A DNA stretch of 64,000 nucleotides from Lacticaseibacillus mingshuiensis. GTDB taxonomy: Bacteria; Bacillota; Bacilli; Lactobacillales; Lactobacillaceae. Numbering within the stretch: the stretch's first letter is position 1; each line of letters opens with the position of its first letter. The translations under genes and the position numbers were made by a program. The DNA lies in contig NZ_BOLS01000001.1 of the NCBI RefSeq assembly GCF_016861785.1, positions 124,001 through 188,000 of the forward strand, written 5' to 3'. A model generated the notes under the pieces. The model was given only the letters and a program-made list of their open reading frames with translations. It searched no databases and was not told the origin of the DNA. Below are positions 12,054 through 20,948 of the stretch, piece by piece.

Positions 12054-12112
12054 TAGAAGAAAAATTGGGCCAGCGTGGCGGTGAGACGCTGTGGGACCCG
12101 CCGCCATTACGG
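12049..12112 (+). promoter_or_regulatory. TATAATAGAAGAAA element and hairpin upstream of pyrF
   Basis: TATAAT at 12049-12054 followed by AGAAGAAA, directly at the carB stop, then a GC-rich stretch with TGGCGG and CCGCCA arms. The same element recurs elsewhere in the window. It could be a second promoter for pyrF-pyrE; no good -35 box is seen. Confidence 0.4.
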
Positions 12113-12187
12113 TTTTGTGACGTTCGTGTGCCGAGTTTTGCAGGTTGAAGTTGTTGCTGTTGTTGTCAGTCAAAAAAGGAGTTTGTC

Positions 12188-12901
12188 ATGCCACCGATCA
12201 TTGCGCTCGATTTTCCGGATTTTGATCAAGCCAAACAGTTTCTGCGTCAATTTTCACCCAGCGAAGAACTGGTTGTGAAAATCGGGATGGAGCTAGTCTA
12301 CGCGGAAGGCCCGCAACTGATGGCGGACATTGAAGCCGTGCATCCCGCCCAAGTCTTCTTGGACCTCAAGCTGCACGACATCCCGCACACCGTCGAACAG
12401 GCCGCGTTTCAGCTCGGCCGCCTCGGCGCGGCGATGACCACCGTCCACGCGGCGGGCGGCTCGGCGATGATCCAAGTGGCCAAGCGCGGGTTGGTGGCCG
12501 GCGCTCGGGAAGCAGGGAAGACGGCGCCGAAACTGCTTGCGGTGACCCAGCTGACCTCGACTTCACAGGAAATGCTGAACAACGAACTGCAGATTCCAGG
12601 CACGCCAGCCGAAAGCGTTGTGCACCTGGCAAAATTGGCAGCCGCAGCAGGCGCCGATGGGGTCATCGCCAGTCCCTTGGAGGCGAGCCTGATTCGTGCG
12701 GCGGTCGGTGATGATTTTCTCATCGTCACCCCGGGCATTCGCCCAGCCGGTGCCGCGATCGGCGATCAAAAGCGGGTCACCACCCCAGGCGACGCCAAGC
12801 GCCTCGGCAGCTCGGCCATCGTGGTCGGCCGGCCGATCACCCAAAGCGCCGATCCCGTTGCTGCTTATCACGCAATTGCCAAAGAATGGAGCGAAGCATA
12901 A
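12188..12901 (+). CDS. pyrF: Orotidine 5'-phosphate decarboxylase
   Basis: Last step of UMP synthesis. The catalytic lysine and aspartates are in LDLKLHDIP at residues 58-66. The length of 237 residues is usual. ATG 12188 has AAAGGAG 6 bases upstream. It follows carB after a 134-base spacer where pyrD would be expected; pyrE begins 3 bases after its stop. Confidence 0.96.
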   Translation: MPPIIALDFPDFDQAKQFLRQFSPSEELVVKIGMELVYAEGPQLMADIEAVHPAQVFLDLKLHDIPHTVEQAAFQLGRLGAAMTTVHAAGGSAMIQVAKRGLVAGAREAGKTAPKLLAVTQLTSTSQEMLNNELQIPGTPAESVVHLAKLAAAAGADGVIASPLEASLIRAAVGDDFLIVTPGIRPAGAAIGDQKRVTTPGDAKRLGSSAIVVGRPITQSADPVAAYHAIAKEWSEA

Positions 12902-12904
12902 ATC

Positions 12905-13537
12905 ATGGAAGAACTTGAAACGACCATTGCGCAGGACTTACTGAAGATCAACGCCGTCACCCTGCCCCCAAATGACCCGTTCACTTGGGCGAGTGGCATC
13001 ATTTCGCCGATCTACACCGACAACCGCCTGACGATCTCGTATCCCGCGGTCCGCACCGCGATCGCGGATGGGCTGGCGGCGTTGATCAAGGCTAAGTTTC
13101 CAGACGTTGAAGTGATCGGCGGGGTGGCGACGGCCGGCATTCCGCATGCCAGTTTGGTTGCCGAACGCCTGGGCCTGCCGCTGATCTATGTCCGCAGCAA
13201 GCCCAAGGATCACGGCCAGGGCCGCCAGATTGAAGGCGCGCTTCAGCCTGGGGCAAAAGTCGTCTTGATCGATGACCTCCTCTCGACCGGCGGCTCTGTG
13301 CTGAAAGCCGCCGAAGCCGCAACCAAGGACGGCGCCAATGTGATCGGCGTCGCGGCCATTTTTTCCTATCAACTGCCGGCTGCGGAAACGAATTTCGCGG
13401 CGGCGGGCATCCCGTTTGCCACGTTGACGAATTACACCGCCCTGATCCACACGGCAGAGGCGCAGGGGACGATCACCGCCAGCGAGCGCGAACTGCTCGC
13501 AACTTGGCGCGAAGATCCGACTGCTTGGGGAAAATAG
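12905..13537 (+). CDS. pyrE: Orotate phosphoribosyltransferase
   Basis: Adds PRPP to orotate to give OMP, the substrate of PyrF. The PRPP motif [12 protein letters not shown] lies at about residues 120-131, and [11 protein letters not shown] (101-111) is the flexible catalytic loop. 210 residues. It is the last gene of the operon and is followed by a strong terminator. Confidence 0.96.
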   Translation: MEELETTIAQDLLKINAVTLPPNDPFTWASGIISPIYTDNRLTISYPAVRTAIADGLAALIKAKFPDVEVIGGVATAGIPHASLVAERLGLPLIYVRSKPKDHGQGRQIEGALQPGAKVVLIDDLLSTGGSVLKAAEAATKDGANVIGVAAIFSYQLPAAETNFAAAGIPFATLTNYTALIHTAEAQGTITASERELLATWREDPTAWGK

Positions 13538-13570
13538 GGTGACGGGTTTTATCAAATGAGCATCAGTGAG

Positions 13571-13611
13571 GGGAGTTCGGACCAGCTATGATTGGTGCCG
13601 GGCTCCTTTTT
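13571..13611 (+). terminator. Terminator of the pyr operon
   Basis: Stem GGAG..CGGACC paired with GGTGCCGGG..CTCC, ending in TTTTT. Confidence 0.85.
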
Positions 13612-13637
13612 GATTCAGGGTGCGGAGGCACGCGTTT

Positions 13638-13720
13638 AGGGGTGGGCAGTTAGCTTGGCCTAGGTGCTTGGTGGCGCTCCTTGCCACCGAGTGCCTGGGT
13701 CAGCTAAATGTCCCACCCCT
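13638..13720. repeat. Long imperfect palindrome downstream of the pyr operon
   Basis: Arms of about 38 bases: AGGGGTGGGCAGTTAGC.. (13638-13675) against ..CAGCTAAATGTCCCACCCCT (13683-13720), with a perfect inner core GGTGGC/GCCACC around a 7-base loop. It has no T-run. The remaining spacer up to 13860 shows no credible gene; the frames open there have no family resemblance. Confidence 0.7.
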
Positions 13721-13872
13721 GCGAGCCGAAGCCCAACTGCGAGGGTGCGGCGCCGAGCGCTTGGCGAAGCCCAACTTGGATTTCGGAGAATGCACGTCTC
13801 TGCTCAAAAACGCGACGGCGTATTCCCAGCGAGTGCCGCGCCCCATCTATTTAGAAAAATATCAAAACAGTC

Positions 13873-13900
13873 TTGACCTCGCCGCCAAAAGGACTATATT
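13873..13900 (+). promoter_or_regulatory. Promoter of the SdpR/SdpI-like pair
   Basis: TTGACC at 13873-13878 and TATATT at 13895-13900, 16 bases apart, about 35 bases before the regulator start. The AT-rich stretch just after the -10 may hold the operator. Confidence 0.6.
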
Positions 13901-13935
13901 CTAGTTAGAAAGTTTTCGAAATAGGAGGCGAGCCC

Positions 13936-14220
13936 ATGGCGATGAGTGAGACGCTGAAGGCGATCTCAGATCCTGTACGACGGCAGATTCTGAATTTGCT
14001 GAAGACAGGACCGCAATCGGCCGGCGATATCGCAGCGCATTTTGACTTGAAAGCCGCAACCGTGTCATATCATCTGAAACTGTTGAAGGAAGCTGGCTTG
14101 ATCTCTGAACGGCGCGAAAAGAATTTCATCTATTACGACCTAAATGCCAGCGTATTCGAGGAAGTATTGAGCTGGCTTTATAGTTTAGGAGCGGGGGAGA
14201 ATAATGATGACAAAAAATAA
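13936..14220 (+). CDS. ArsR-family transcriptional regulator, SdpR-like autorepressor
   Basis: Small winged-helix DNA-binding protein of 94 residues. The recognition helix region reads SAGDIAAHFDLKAATVSYHLKLL, followed by the wing ISERREKNFIYYDLN. No metal-binding cysteine cluster is seen, so it is not a metal sensor of the ArsR type. AGGAGG lies just upstream of ATG 13936; ATG 13942 is an alternative. The next gene encodes an SdpI-like membrane protein and overlaps it by 17 bases. In Bacillus subtilis the SdpR/SdpI pair is an autorepressor and an immunity/signal protein; a similar arrangement is inferred here. Confidence 0.88.
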   Translation: MAMSETLKAISDPVRRQILNLLKTGPQSAGDIAAHFDLKAATVSYHLKLLKEAGLISERREKNFIYYDLNASVFEEVLSWLYSLGAGENNDDKK

Positions 14221-14851
14221 ATGGCGAACGTTGATTCTCACAAGTTTAGTGATTCTCTCGACAATGATCTATGGGGCCAGTCAATATGCGAGCCTCCCGA
14301 AGACGCTCGTCACGCACTGGGGCATCGACAACGAACCCAATGGCTGGATGCCAAAAGCCGCCGTCGTGTACGGCTTGCCGCTATTAATGCTGGCGTTTCA
14401 CCTGCTGTGTGTCGGCGTGACCTATGCGGCGGCGGCGCGCGGCCCGAAAGCGCCCAAGCTTGAGCGCGTGATTGCCTGGATCTTCCCAGTGATCACCGTG
14501 GTAGCCTATGTCACAACGATTCGCTATGCCCAAGGCGCCAACGTCGATACCCGGTTATGGGCGGTGACACTGATTGCCGCGCTTTTGATCGTGCTCGGCA
14601 ATTATTTGCCCACCGCGCCGGTCAAAAGGGGCTGGGTTGGGTTCGGCATTCGCGTGCCATGGTCGACCAATGCGCAGGCGGCTTTGCAAAAATTGGCCCG
14701 CACACTTGGCTACACCATGGTCGGCAGTGGGGCCGCGATTCTCCTGACATTGTTTTTCCCGCCCATGGTGACCTGGGTCGCGATTCTTGCCTTTATCGCG
14801 GCCATATTGATCGAGCTGGCGGTCGCGTATTTTCGCCAAAAAAGTCGCTAA
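14204..14851 (+). CDS. SdpI-family membrane protein (DUF1648-type N-terminus)
   Basis: 215 residues with about six hydrophobic segments. The N-terminal segment ends in LPKTLVTHWGIDNEPNGWMPK, the DUF1648 signature, and the middle part has GNYLPTAPVKRGWVGFGIRVPW, typical of SdpI proteins. SdpI gives immunity to the SdpC toxin and can titrate SdpR at the membrane; no sdpC-like toxin gene is in this window, so the target is unknown. It overlaps the regulator gene, which points to coupled translation. A bidirectional terminator follows. Confidence 0.85.
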   Translation: MMTKNKWRTLILTSLVILSTMIYGASQYASLPKTLVTHWGIDNEPNGWMPKAAVVYGLPLLMLAFHLLCVGVTYAAAARGPKAPKLERVIAWIFPVITVVAYVTTIRYAQGANVDTRLWAVTLIAALLIVLGNYLPTAPVKRGWVGFGIRVPWSTNAQAALQKLARTLGYTMVGSGAAILLTLFFPPMVTWVAILAFIAAILIELAVAYFRQKSR

Positions 14852-14886
14852 AAAAGCACTGGAGCTCAACGGCCCCAGCGCTTTTG
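14851..14886. terminator. Bidirectional terminator between the sdpI-like gene and rqcH
   Basis: AAAAGC-CTGG and CCAG-GCTTTT arms around a 12-base loop; runs of A and T on both sides serve both strands. Confidence 0.8.
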
Positions 14887-14911
14887 ACGATTCACGCAAA
14901 TTTTTTCTTCT

Positions 14912-14917
14912 ATTATA
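14912..14917 (-). promoter_or_regulatory. TATAATAGAAGAAA element beyond the rqcH stop
   Basis: On the minus strand TATAAT is followed by AGAAGAAAAAA and, some 25 bases on, by the terminator hairpin. If active, it would make only a very short RNA. The six bases are also part of the palindrome CTATTATAATAG. Confidence 0.35.
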
Positions 14918-14934
14918 ATAGCGAACGATAACCG

Positions 14935-16635
14935 CTAAAGCGTCGGCTTGACCCGGAGCTTCGCCACCGTCTTTTCTTCTGGCGTCACCGCGACTGTCCG
15001 TTGCCCCTCGTACACGACAAAACCCGGCTTGGCGCCATTTGGTTTGCGAATCTTCTTGACCTCGATCCAGTCGACCCAGACATTTGAGCCGGCGCGGTTC
15101 TTGGAAAAATAGGCCGCAAGCGTGGCGGCTTCCAGAAGCGTTTTTTCACTCGGCTTGGCACTGTCGATGATCACGTGGCTGCCCGGCACATCCTTGGCAT
15201 GCAGCCAAATGTCCGTCTTCTGCGCCTTGCGCAAGGTGAGCTGATCATTTTGCAAATTATTCTTGCCGACCCAGATGCGCGTGCCGTCCGACGCATAGAA
15301 CTCATCCGGCGCGCTGACCTTCGCGCGCTTCTCCGGTTTCTTGCCCTTTTTTTGCACCTTGAGATAACCGCCTTGCTGAAGCTCCGTCTTGATATCCGCC
15401 AGATTCTTCGGCGACGCCAGCTCGATCTCCGTCATGATGCCCGTTAAATAATCCAGCTCCTCCTGATTTTTCGCCATTTGCTCGTGCACAAACGCGACCG
15501 CATTCCGCAACTTCTGATACTTGGCAAAATACTTCTGCGCGTTTTGCGACGGGGACAGCTGGTTGGACAGCGCGATCGTCAGCGGCTTCTCCTCATCATA
15601 AAAGTTCGGCAGCGTGACCGCCGTCTCACCGCGCTGCACCTGATGCAGATACGTCGTGAGCACCTCGCCGCGGATCCGGTAATCATCCGCTTTCTCCGTC
15701 GACTTCAGCGTCTGCGCGAGTTTCTTCTGCTTCTTCTCATCCTTATCGATCAGATTTTTCAGCACATGAATCAAGTTGCCGCCCTGCGTCTGCACCCGAT
15801 CGTGCTCCGCCTTGCCCGCGTAGAACGCATCGAGCATCGCCGACAGGGTCGGGTACTGCGTCTGCGCGCCTGGCAGCGTCTCATAAGGAATCGCGGAAAA
15901 TTGTAACTGCTTGCCGGCCGCGATCGTTGCCGCCGGCTGCCGTAGTGCCTCAAAGAACCCATCCCACGCTGCGTCCGCGTCCCCGTTTTGCAGGCGGGTC
16001 GCCAGCTCCTGCGCCGAATCCCGGCCGAGACCCTGGTAGTGGCGCTGCAGCAATTTTTCCAGTGACAGGTCGCTGGTCTTCATCAATTGGCGATACCCGC
16101 GCGAGTCGTCCTTGAACGGATCGACCACATCCTGCTTTGGCGGGTCAACGTACTGCGCGCCCGGCATCAGAAGGCGATAGCGATTCTGATCGGCGCCGAC
16201 GTGGCGAATCAGATCCAGAATCTTGCCGGTATTCAGGTTGACCAGCGTGATATTGGAATGCCGGCCCATCAATTCGACCACCAGCCGAAGCGACAGGTCA
16301 TCCCCAAGTTCGTCGCGGGTCGCAAAGTCCAAGTGCAGCACGCGGTCATTGTCGACCTGTTCCAACTTTTGAAGCGAGGCGGCGGCCAGATATTTGCGCA
16401 GACTCATCGTGAAATTTGTCGGCACGGCCGGATTTTCAAAAGGAATCTGGGTGATCTGCACGCGCGCATATTGTGGATGCGCGGAAAGCAGCAGCGGCCA
16501 ATTCTTCCGCTGGGCCCGGATACCCAGAATCACTTCGTTTGGGTAGGGCTGGGTGATCTTGTTGACGCGCCCGCCGACCAGCAGGGTGCTGAGTTCATCG
16601 GCCATCGCGTGGGTGAATATGCCATCAAATGTCAT
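14935..16635 (-). CDS. rqcH: Ribosome quality control protein RqcH (NFACT family; FbpA / Rqc2 homologue)
   Basis: Binds stalled 50S subunits carrying peptidyl-tRNA and adds C-terminal alanine tails that mark the peptide for degradation; older annotations call it a fibronectin-binding protein. Domains in order: NFACT-N (MTFDGIFTHAM at the start, ATRDELGDD.. and ELMGRHSNI within it), a helix-hairpin-helix and long coiled coil in the middle, and NFACT-R near the C-terminus (KTDIWLHAKDVPGSHVII). ATG 16635 gives 566 residues and the family N-terminus; the frame extends to 16665. The ribosome-binding site is weak. It is convergent with the sdpI-like gene. Confidence 0.94.
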   Translation of the reverse strand: MTFDGIFTHAMADELSTLLVGGRVNKITQPYPNEVILGIRAQRKNWPLLLSAHPQYARVQITQIPFENPAVPTNFTMSLRKYLAAASLQKLEQVDNDRVLHLDFATRDELGDDLSLRLVVELMGRHSNITLVNLNTGKILDLIRHVGADQNRYRLLMPGAQYVDPPKQDVVDPFKDDSRGYRQLMKTSDLSLEKLLQRHYQGLGRDSAQELATRLQNGDADAAWDGFFEALRQPAATIAAGKQLQFSAIPYETLPGAQTQYPTLSAMLDAFYAGKAEHDRVQTQGGNLIHVLKNLIDKDEKKQKKLAQTLKSTEKADDYRIRGEVLTTYLHQVQRGETAVTLPNFYDEEKPLTIALSNQLSPSQNAQKYFAKYQKLRNAVAFVHEQMAKNQEELDYLTGIMTEIELASPKNLADIKTELQQGGYLKVQKKGKKPEKRAKVSAPDEFYASDGTRIWVGKNNLQNDQLTLRKAQKTDIWLHAKDVPGSHVIIDSAKPSEKTLLEAATLAAYFSKNRAGSNVWVDWIEVKKIRKPNGAKPGFVVYEGQRTVAVTPEEKTVAKLRVKPTL

Positions 16636-16744
16636 TGCGGAAAAGCCGCCTTTCTTGTCGCGCAAGCCCGGGAAAAATGCCCGGCGCTTGCCATTTTAAT
16701 AGTTCTATTCTATCTGTTTTGGGGCCGTGGCGCAAAAACGCCTA

Positions 16745-19500
16745 GGTCCTGGACCAATTGGGTGAGGTTAGGTGGGCTTGGCACTGGATTGGAAAGGTGA
16801 TCGGGAAGATTAGGGTGTGCGGGCCACGGGACCGCGGATGTTGATTTTTCCGGACAGAATCGCAACATTCGTGGACCCTGAGTCCGGTTGAGGGAAAATG
16901 CGGCCTTGGTGCGATCTCGGAGATTGCGGATGTGGATTTTTTGCGGGAGAATCCCGTAATTTTCATTCTCAGAGATTGCCTGCCCGGACTGTGGCATCCA
17001 CATTGGTGTGACGCCATCACAAAACTTGATGCCAAGCCGGCCGAGTTTGGCAATCTTTACGGACCACGGGACCGCGGATTTTGAGATTCACGAGCAAAAG
17101 AGCTATATTTGCGGACCGAGAGTCCAGACGATGCTAGATGAGTGTCCCAGTGCGATCTCGGAGATTGCGGATTTGAATTTTCTGCGGGAGAATCCCGTAA
17201 TTTTCAGTCTCGGAGATCGCATCCCCGGACTGCGGTATCCGCATTGGTGTGACACCATCACAAAACTTGATGCCAAGCCGCCCGGGGCGTGCGGACCACG
17301 AGACCGCGGATATTGAGACCGGCGAGCAAAAGAGCCATATTGGCGGACCGTGAGTCCAAGCGATGCTAAATACGTGACCCTGCGTGATCTCAGAGCTTGG
17401 CGATTTTATCTTTCTTCACGGCAATCACGCAATCTGAAGTCCCGGAGATCACATGCCCGGACTGTGGCATCCATATTGGTGTGATGCCATCCCAAAACTT
17501 GGTAACGAGGGTTTAAATTCAGCTATATTTTCGGACCACGGGATCGCGGATTTTGAGAATCAAAGGCAAAAGAGCGATATTTGCGGACCATGAGTCCAGG
17601 CGATGCGAAATACCTAACTCCGTGCGATCTCAGAGATTACCGATTTTGTTTTTCAGCGAGGAAATCACGCATTTTGCAGTCTTAGAGATCACATGCCCGG
17701 ACTGTGGCATCCACATTGGTGTCACGCCATCACAAAACTTGATGCTAAGCCGGCCGAGTTTGGCAATCTTTACGGACCACGGGACCGCGGATGTTGACTT
17801 TTACGAACATAATCGCAACATTCGTGGACCCTGAGTCCGGACGATGCGAGATGGGGGTCCGTGCGATCTCGGAGATTGCCGATTTGATTTTTTTAAGCGG
17901 GAATCCCGCAATTTGCAGTCTCAGATATCGGGCGCGCCCCAATCGTGCCATCAACATTGATGTGATGCCATCCCAAAACTTGACACCCAGAGTCTTGGAA
18001 ATGTCGAAGTTCGCGGACTATCGGTCCAGACAATGCGAGATGCGTGCCCCGATGCGATCTCTGAGATTGCTAATTCGACTCTTCTTCGCTGGAATCCTGC
18101 AATTTGCAGTCTCAGATATCGGGCACGCCCCAATCGTGGCATCAACATTAGTGCGATGCCATCCCAAAACTTGGTGCCCAGCGTATTGGGAATTGCCAAT
18201 CTTCGCGGACCACGAGACCGCGGATGTTGGAATCTACGAGCAAAAGAATCATATTTGCGGACCATGAGTCCAGACGATGCGAGTTGCGTGCTCCGGTGCG
18301 ATCTCTGAGACCGCCGATTTGTGTTTTGATCGCGGGCATCCTGCAATTTGCAATCTCAAAGATCGCACGCCCGAATCGTGGCCTCTACATTAGTGTGATG
18401 CCATCACAAAACTTGATGCCCAGCGTCTTGGAAATGTCGCACTTCGCGGACTACGGGACTGCAGAGGTTGGTATTTCGCGATCAAAAGAGCTACATTTGC
18501 GGACCATGAGTCCAGACGATGTGAGATAGGTGTCCCAGTGCGATCTCGGAGATTGACGATTTGTTTTTTCTGCGCGAAAATCATGCAATTTGCAGTCTCA
18601 GAGATTGCACGCCCGAATCGTGGCATCAGCATTGGTGTGATGCCATCACAAAACTTGATGCTCAGCGTCTGGGGGTGTAGGGTGATGGATAACTCGTGGT
18701 CCGAGAATTTTACCGTTTTTGTCAAAGATGTCGATCTTTTGTGACCGGGAGTCCACCTAAATCTCCTGACGACCCAAAGGATTCGATCTTGGTGTGATGC
18801 CGTCACACGAGTTTCTTTCGGCATGACGAGGGCGTGGGCTTCCCACACCCTGGGTACTTCCAATCGACATCTTTCAAGGTGCTAACGCAATATTTTCATA
18901 CCGGGGGTACGCAACCATGGACTCGTGGTCCGCGAATTTGGACAAGTTTGCCGAATAACTCGAAATTTGCGGACCGCGAATCCATCTGAATCTCCAGACT
19001 CCCTAGGAAACCGGCTTTGAGGTTGGTGTGATACCATCACATAAGTTTGTACGCGGCCCCCGGAAAATCCAGATCCGTGTACATCCAAGCACACCAAGCG
19101 ACATCTTTCGAATGAAAACAACAATACCCGCATAACCGAAGTACGCGAATCGTGATACTTCCACGCCCGGCCGGATATTCTTCAAACGAGTGTGATGCCG
19201 TTACACGACTTTGCTCCGGAGCCTCTGGAAAAACGAGGTCCACATCCCCTGAGTATGCCGATCATGGCACCTCCGCCTGAGCAGCCGCCAAACTTGTGTG
19301 ATGCCATCACACAACGCTGCTTCAGAGGTTTCGGAAAACCGAGAGCCTCGTATCCTGAGTTCGTCAATTGACATCTGCCGGAAGACAACAGCCAGATTCG
19401 CATCCCCGGAGTACGCGGCTCGTGGTACTTTTCCCCGAATACCCTTCAAACTGGTGGGATGCCATCACATCATTTGACGCCACGCCCCGAACTTGAGGAC
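16745..19500. repeat. Palindromic repeat array 1 (about 240-bp units, gene-free)
   Basis: Some 2.75 kb between rqcH and degV without a credible gene. Thirteen copies of a 15-base palindrome, TGTGATGCCATCACA or a close variant, start at 17007, 17248, 17480, 17720, 17961, 18152, 18394, 18636, 18793, 19027, 19191, 19297 and 19455; most intervals are 232-242 bases, those after 18636 are more irregular. Each full unit also carries GGACCACGGGACCGCGG-type and GGACC-N3-GAGTCC-type palindromes and two GATCTC-N-GAGATY palindromes, always in the same order. Units at 17000 and 17715 are nearly identical over about 80 bases, suggesting recent duplication. A partial unit precedes the first copy (16795-16900). 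Confidence 0.9.
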
Positions 19501-19610
19501 AAATGACGAGGCGGTTTGCGAGTCACGTTTCTGCCAATACGTGACGACAAGAATCGATGTGCACCCCCCGCGATATTTGGTGTCAAGCTCATGATATTCA
19601 AGACGAGACA

Positions 19611-19638
19611 TTGGCAAAAGTGGATAGTCGGGTATGCT
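19611..19638 (+). promoter_or_regulatory. Possible promoter upstream of degV
   Basis: TTGGCA at 19611-19616 and TATGCT at 19633-19638, 16 bases apart, 162 bases before the degV start. Confidence 0.4.
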
Positions 19639-19799
19639 GCATCGTTGTATTTTTTCCAGCATGATCATCGCCAGCCTGCCAAATATCTGCTTTGGCTCAT
19701 AAATCGTAAAGGAAATTTAGGCCATATACATTCAAATCGGGTCGAATTCATGGTATGGTTATTAAAGCTAATTTTGTGCGAAAAGTGGGTGGGGTTTTT

Positions 19800-20663
19800 A
19801 TGAAGATCGCAGTCGTCACTGATAGCACCGCGTATCTATCGCCGGCGCAGGTGAAAGACAACAACATCAAGATCGTCCCGATTCCTGTTATTTTGGACGG
19901 CAGTGTTTATGACGAAGGCAAGGATATCACCACCGCGGAATATTATGAGAAGCTCCGTTCGGCCAAGACTTTTCCGAGCACGTCTCAGCCGCCGTTGGGT
20001 GAGGTGCTGAAGCTGTATCAGGACCTCGCCAATGAAGGCTACGATACGATCATCAGCATTCATCTTGCCAGCACCATTTCCGGTTTTGTGCAGACGCTGC
20101 AGGGCGCGGTCGGCGAAGTCGAAGGCGCGCGCGTGATCGTGTATGACAGTCAGATCACGGTTATTTTGATGGGCGAGTTGGTCTTGACGGCCGCCCGGTT
20201 GGCGCGTGAAGGCGTCGATCCAGATGAGATCGTGCGTCAGCTGGATGCCTTGCGCGCGACGATGAACGAATATTTCATCGTCAATGACTTGCAGAACCTG
20301 GTCCGGGGCGGGCGCTTGTCGAATGCCGCAGGGTTCATCGGCGGGATGCTGAAGATCAAGCCGCTGCTCACATTTGACGACGACTCTCACAAGATCGTGG
20401 CGTTTGAGAAAATTCGCTCGCTGAAAAAGGCCTATGCGCGGGTCGAAGACTTGTTTGCGGAGACTCTTTCGCAGGTCGATTATCCGATCAAGGCGTGGGT
20501 CATCCATGCCAATGACCCAGAGGAAGCGGCTAATTGGCGCGATGAGCTGGCGGCGAAGTTCCCGGAAGTCAGCTTCGAGATCTCCTATTTCGGTCCTGTG
20601 ATCGGCACCCATCTTGGGGAAAAAGCGATTGCGCTGGCCTGGATTCGGGATCTGCAGAAGTAA
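19800..20663 (+). CDS. DegV family protein (FakB-type fatty-acid-binding protein)
   Basis: Binds a fatty acid and presents it to the FakA kinase so that exogenous acids can enter phospholipids; this role is known for the family, not shown here. The 287-residue chain begins MKIAVVTDSTAYLS, with the conserved DST, and has STSQPPLGE near 61-69 and the GRLSNAAGFIGGMLKIKPLL region that lines the lipid pocket. A longer frame opens at 19755, but ATG 19800 follows GGTGGGG. It is monocistronic, located just after the repeat array. Confidence 0.92.
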   Translation: MKIAVVTDSTAYLSPAQVKDNNIKIVPIPVILDGSVYDEGKDITTAEYYEKLRSAKTFPSTSQPPLGEVLKLYQDLANEGYDTIISIHLASTISGFVQTLQGAVGEVEGARVIVYDSQITVILMGELVLTAARLAREGVDPDEIVRQLDALRATMNEYFIVNDLQNLVRGGRLSNAAGFIGGMLKIKPLLTFDDDSHKIVAFEKIRSLKKAYARVEDLFAETLSQVDYPIKAWVIHANDPEEAANWRDELAAKFPEVSFEISYFGPVIGTHLGEKAIALAWIRDLQK

Positions 20664-20688
20664 GCAGGGCCTTGCCTCCAATCTGTGA

Positions 20689-20730
20689 GCGTCATGCCCA
20701 AATCAGTGCGCGTCATACCCAAATCAGTCC
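20689..20730. repeat. Two tandem 21-base repeats
   Basis: GCGTCATGCCCAAATCAGTGC (20689-20709) followed at once by a near copy (20710-20730), ending 4 bases before a TATAAT. The spacing of two helical turns fits a pair of protein-binding sites. Confidence 0.6.
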
Positions 20731-20734
20731 GCAT

Positions 20735-20740
20735 TATAAT
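20735..20740 (+). promoter_or_regulatory. TATAATAGAAGAAA element preceding a hairpin terminator
   Basis: TATAAT at 20735-20740 followed by AGAAGAAAC and, 18 bases later, by the terminator at 20759-20799. No clear -35 box is seen. Confidence 0.45.
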
Positions 20741-20758
20741 AGAAGAAACTCGTTCGGT

Positions 20759-20799
20759 GGCGGCTGCGATTCCATGTGAATCGCGGCCGCCGCTTTTTT
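20759..20799 (+). terminator. Strong intrinsic terminator downstream of degV
   Basis: 14-base arms GGCGGCTGCGATTC and GAATCGCGGCCGCC with a 5-base loop and TTTTTT. It could end degV transcripts or a tiny RNA started at the TATAAT just upstream. Confidence 0.85.
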
Positions 20800-20882
20800 C
20801 GTCGCATGCGTGAACTAATGACTGGAAAGTGGCAGGCGGCAGCCGTGAGAAGCTGGCTGTTGCCGTTAACTGGGACTGTTTT

Positions 20883-20902
20883 TTCCAGTGCTTTTACTGG
20901 AA
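20883..20902. promoter_or_regulatory. Inverted repeat upstream of the NUDIX gene
   Basis: TTCCAGT and ACTGGAA, perfect 7-base arms around CTTTTT-like loop, with TATCAT shortly downstream. Possible operator or leader hairpin. Confidence 0.35.
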
Positions 20903-20948
20903 GCGTTTGTTATCATGGAATAAGATGTCATTTCTGAGGAGGCAGAAA

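Noticed and set aside
16745-19500. Many open reading frames on both strands in array 1 (for example 17791-18267 and 18390-18863)
   Set aside because: They come from repeat units read in several frames, lack ribosome-binding sites and show no protein family features.
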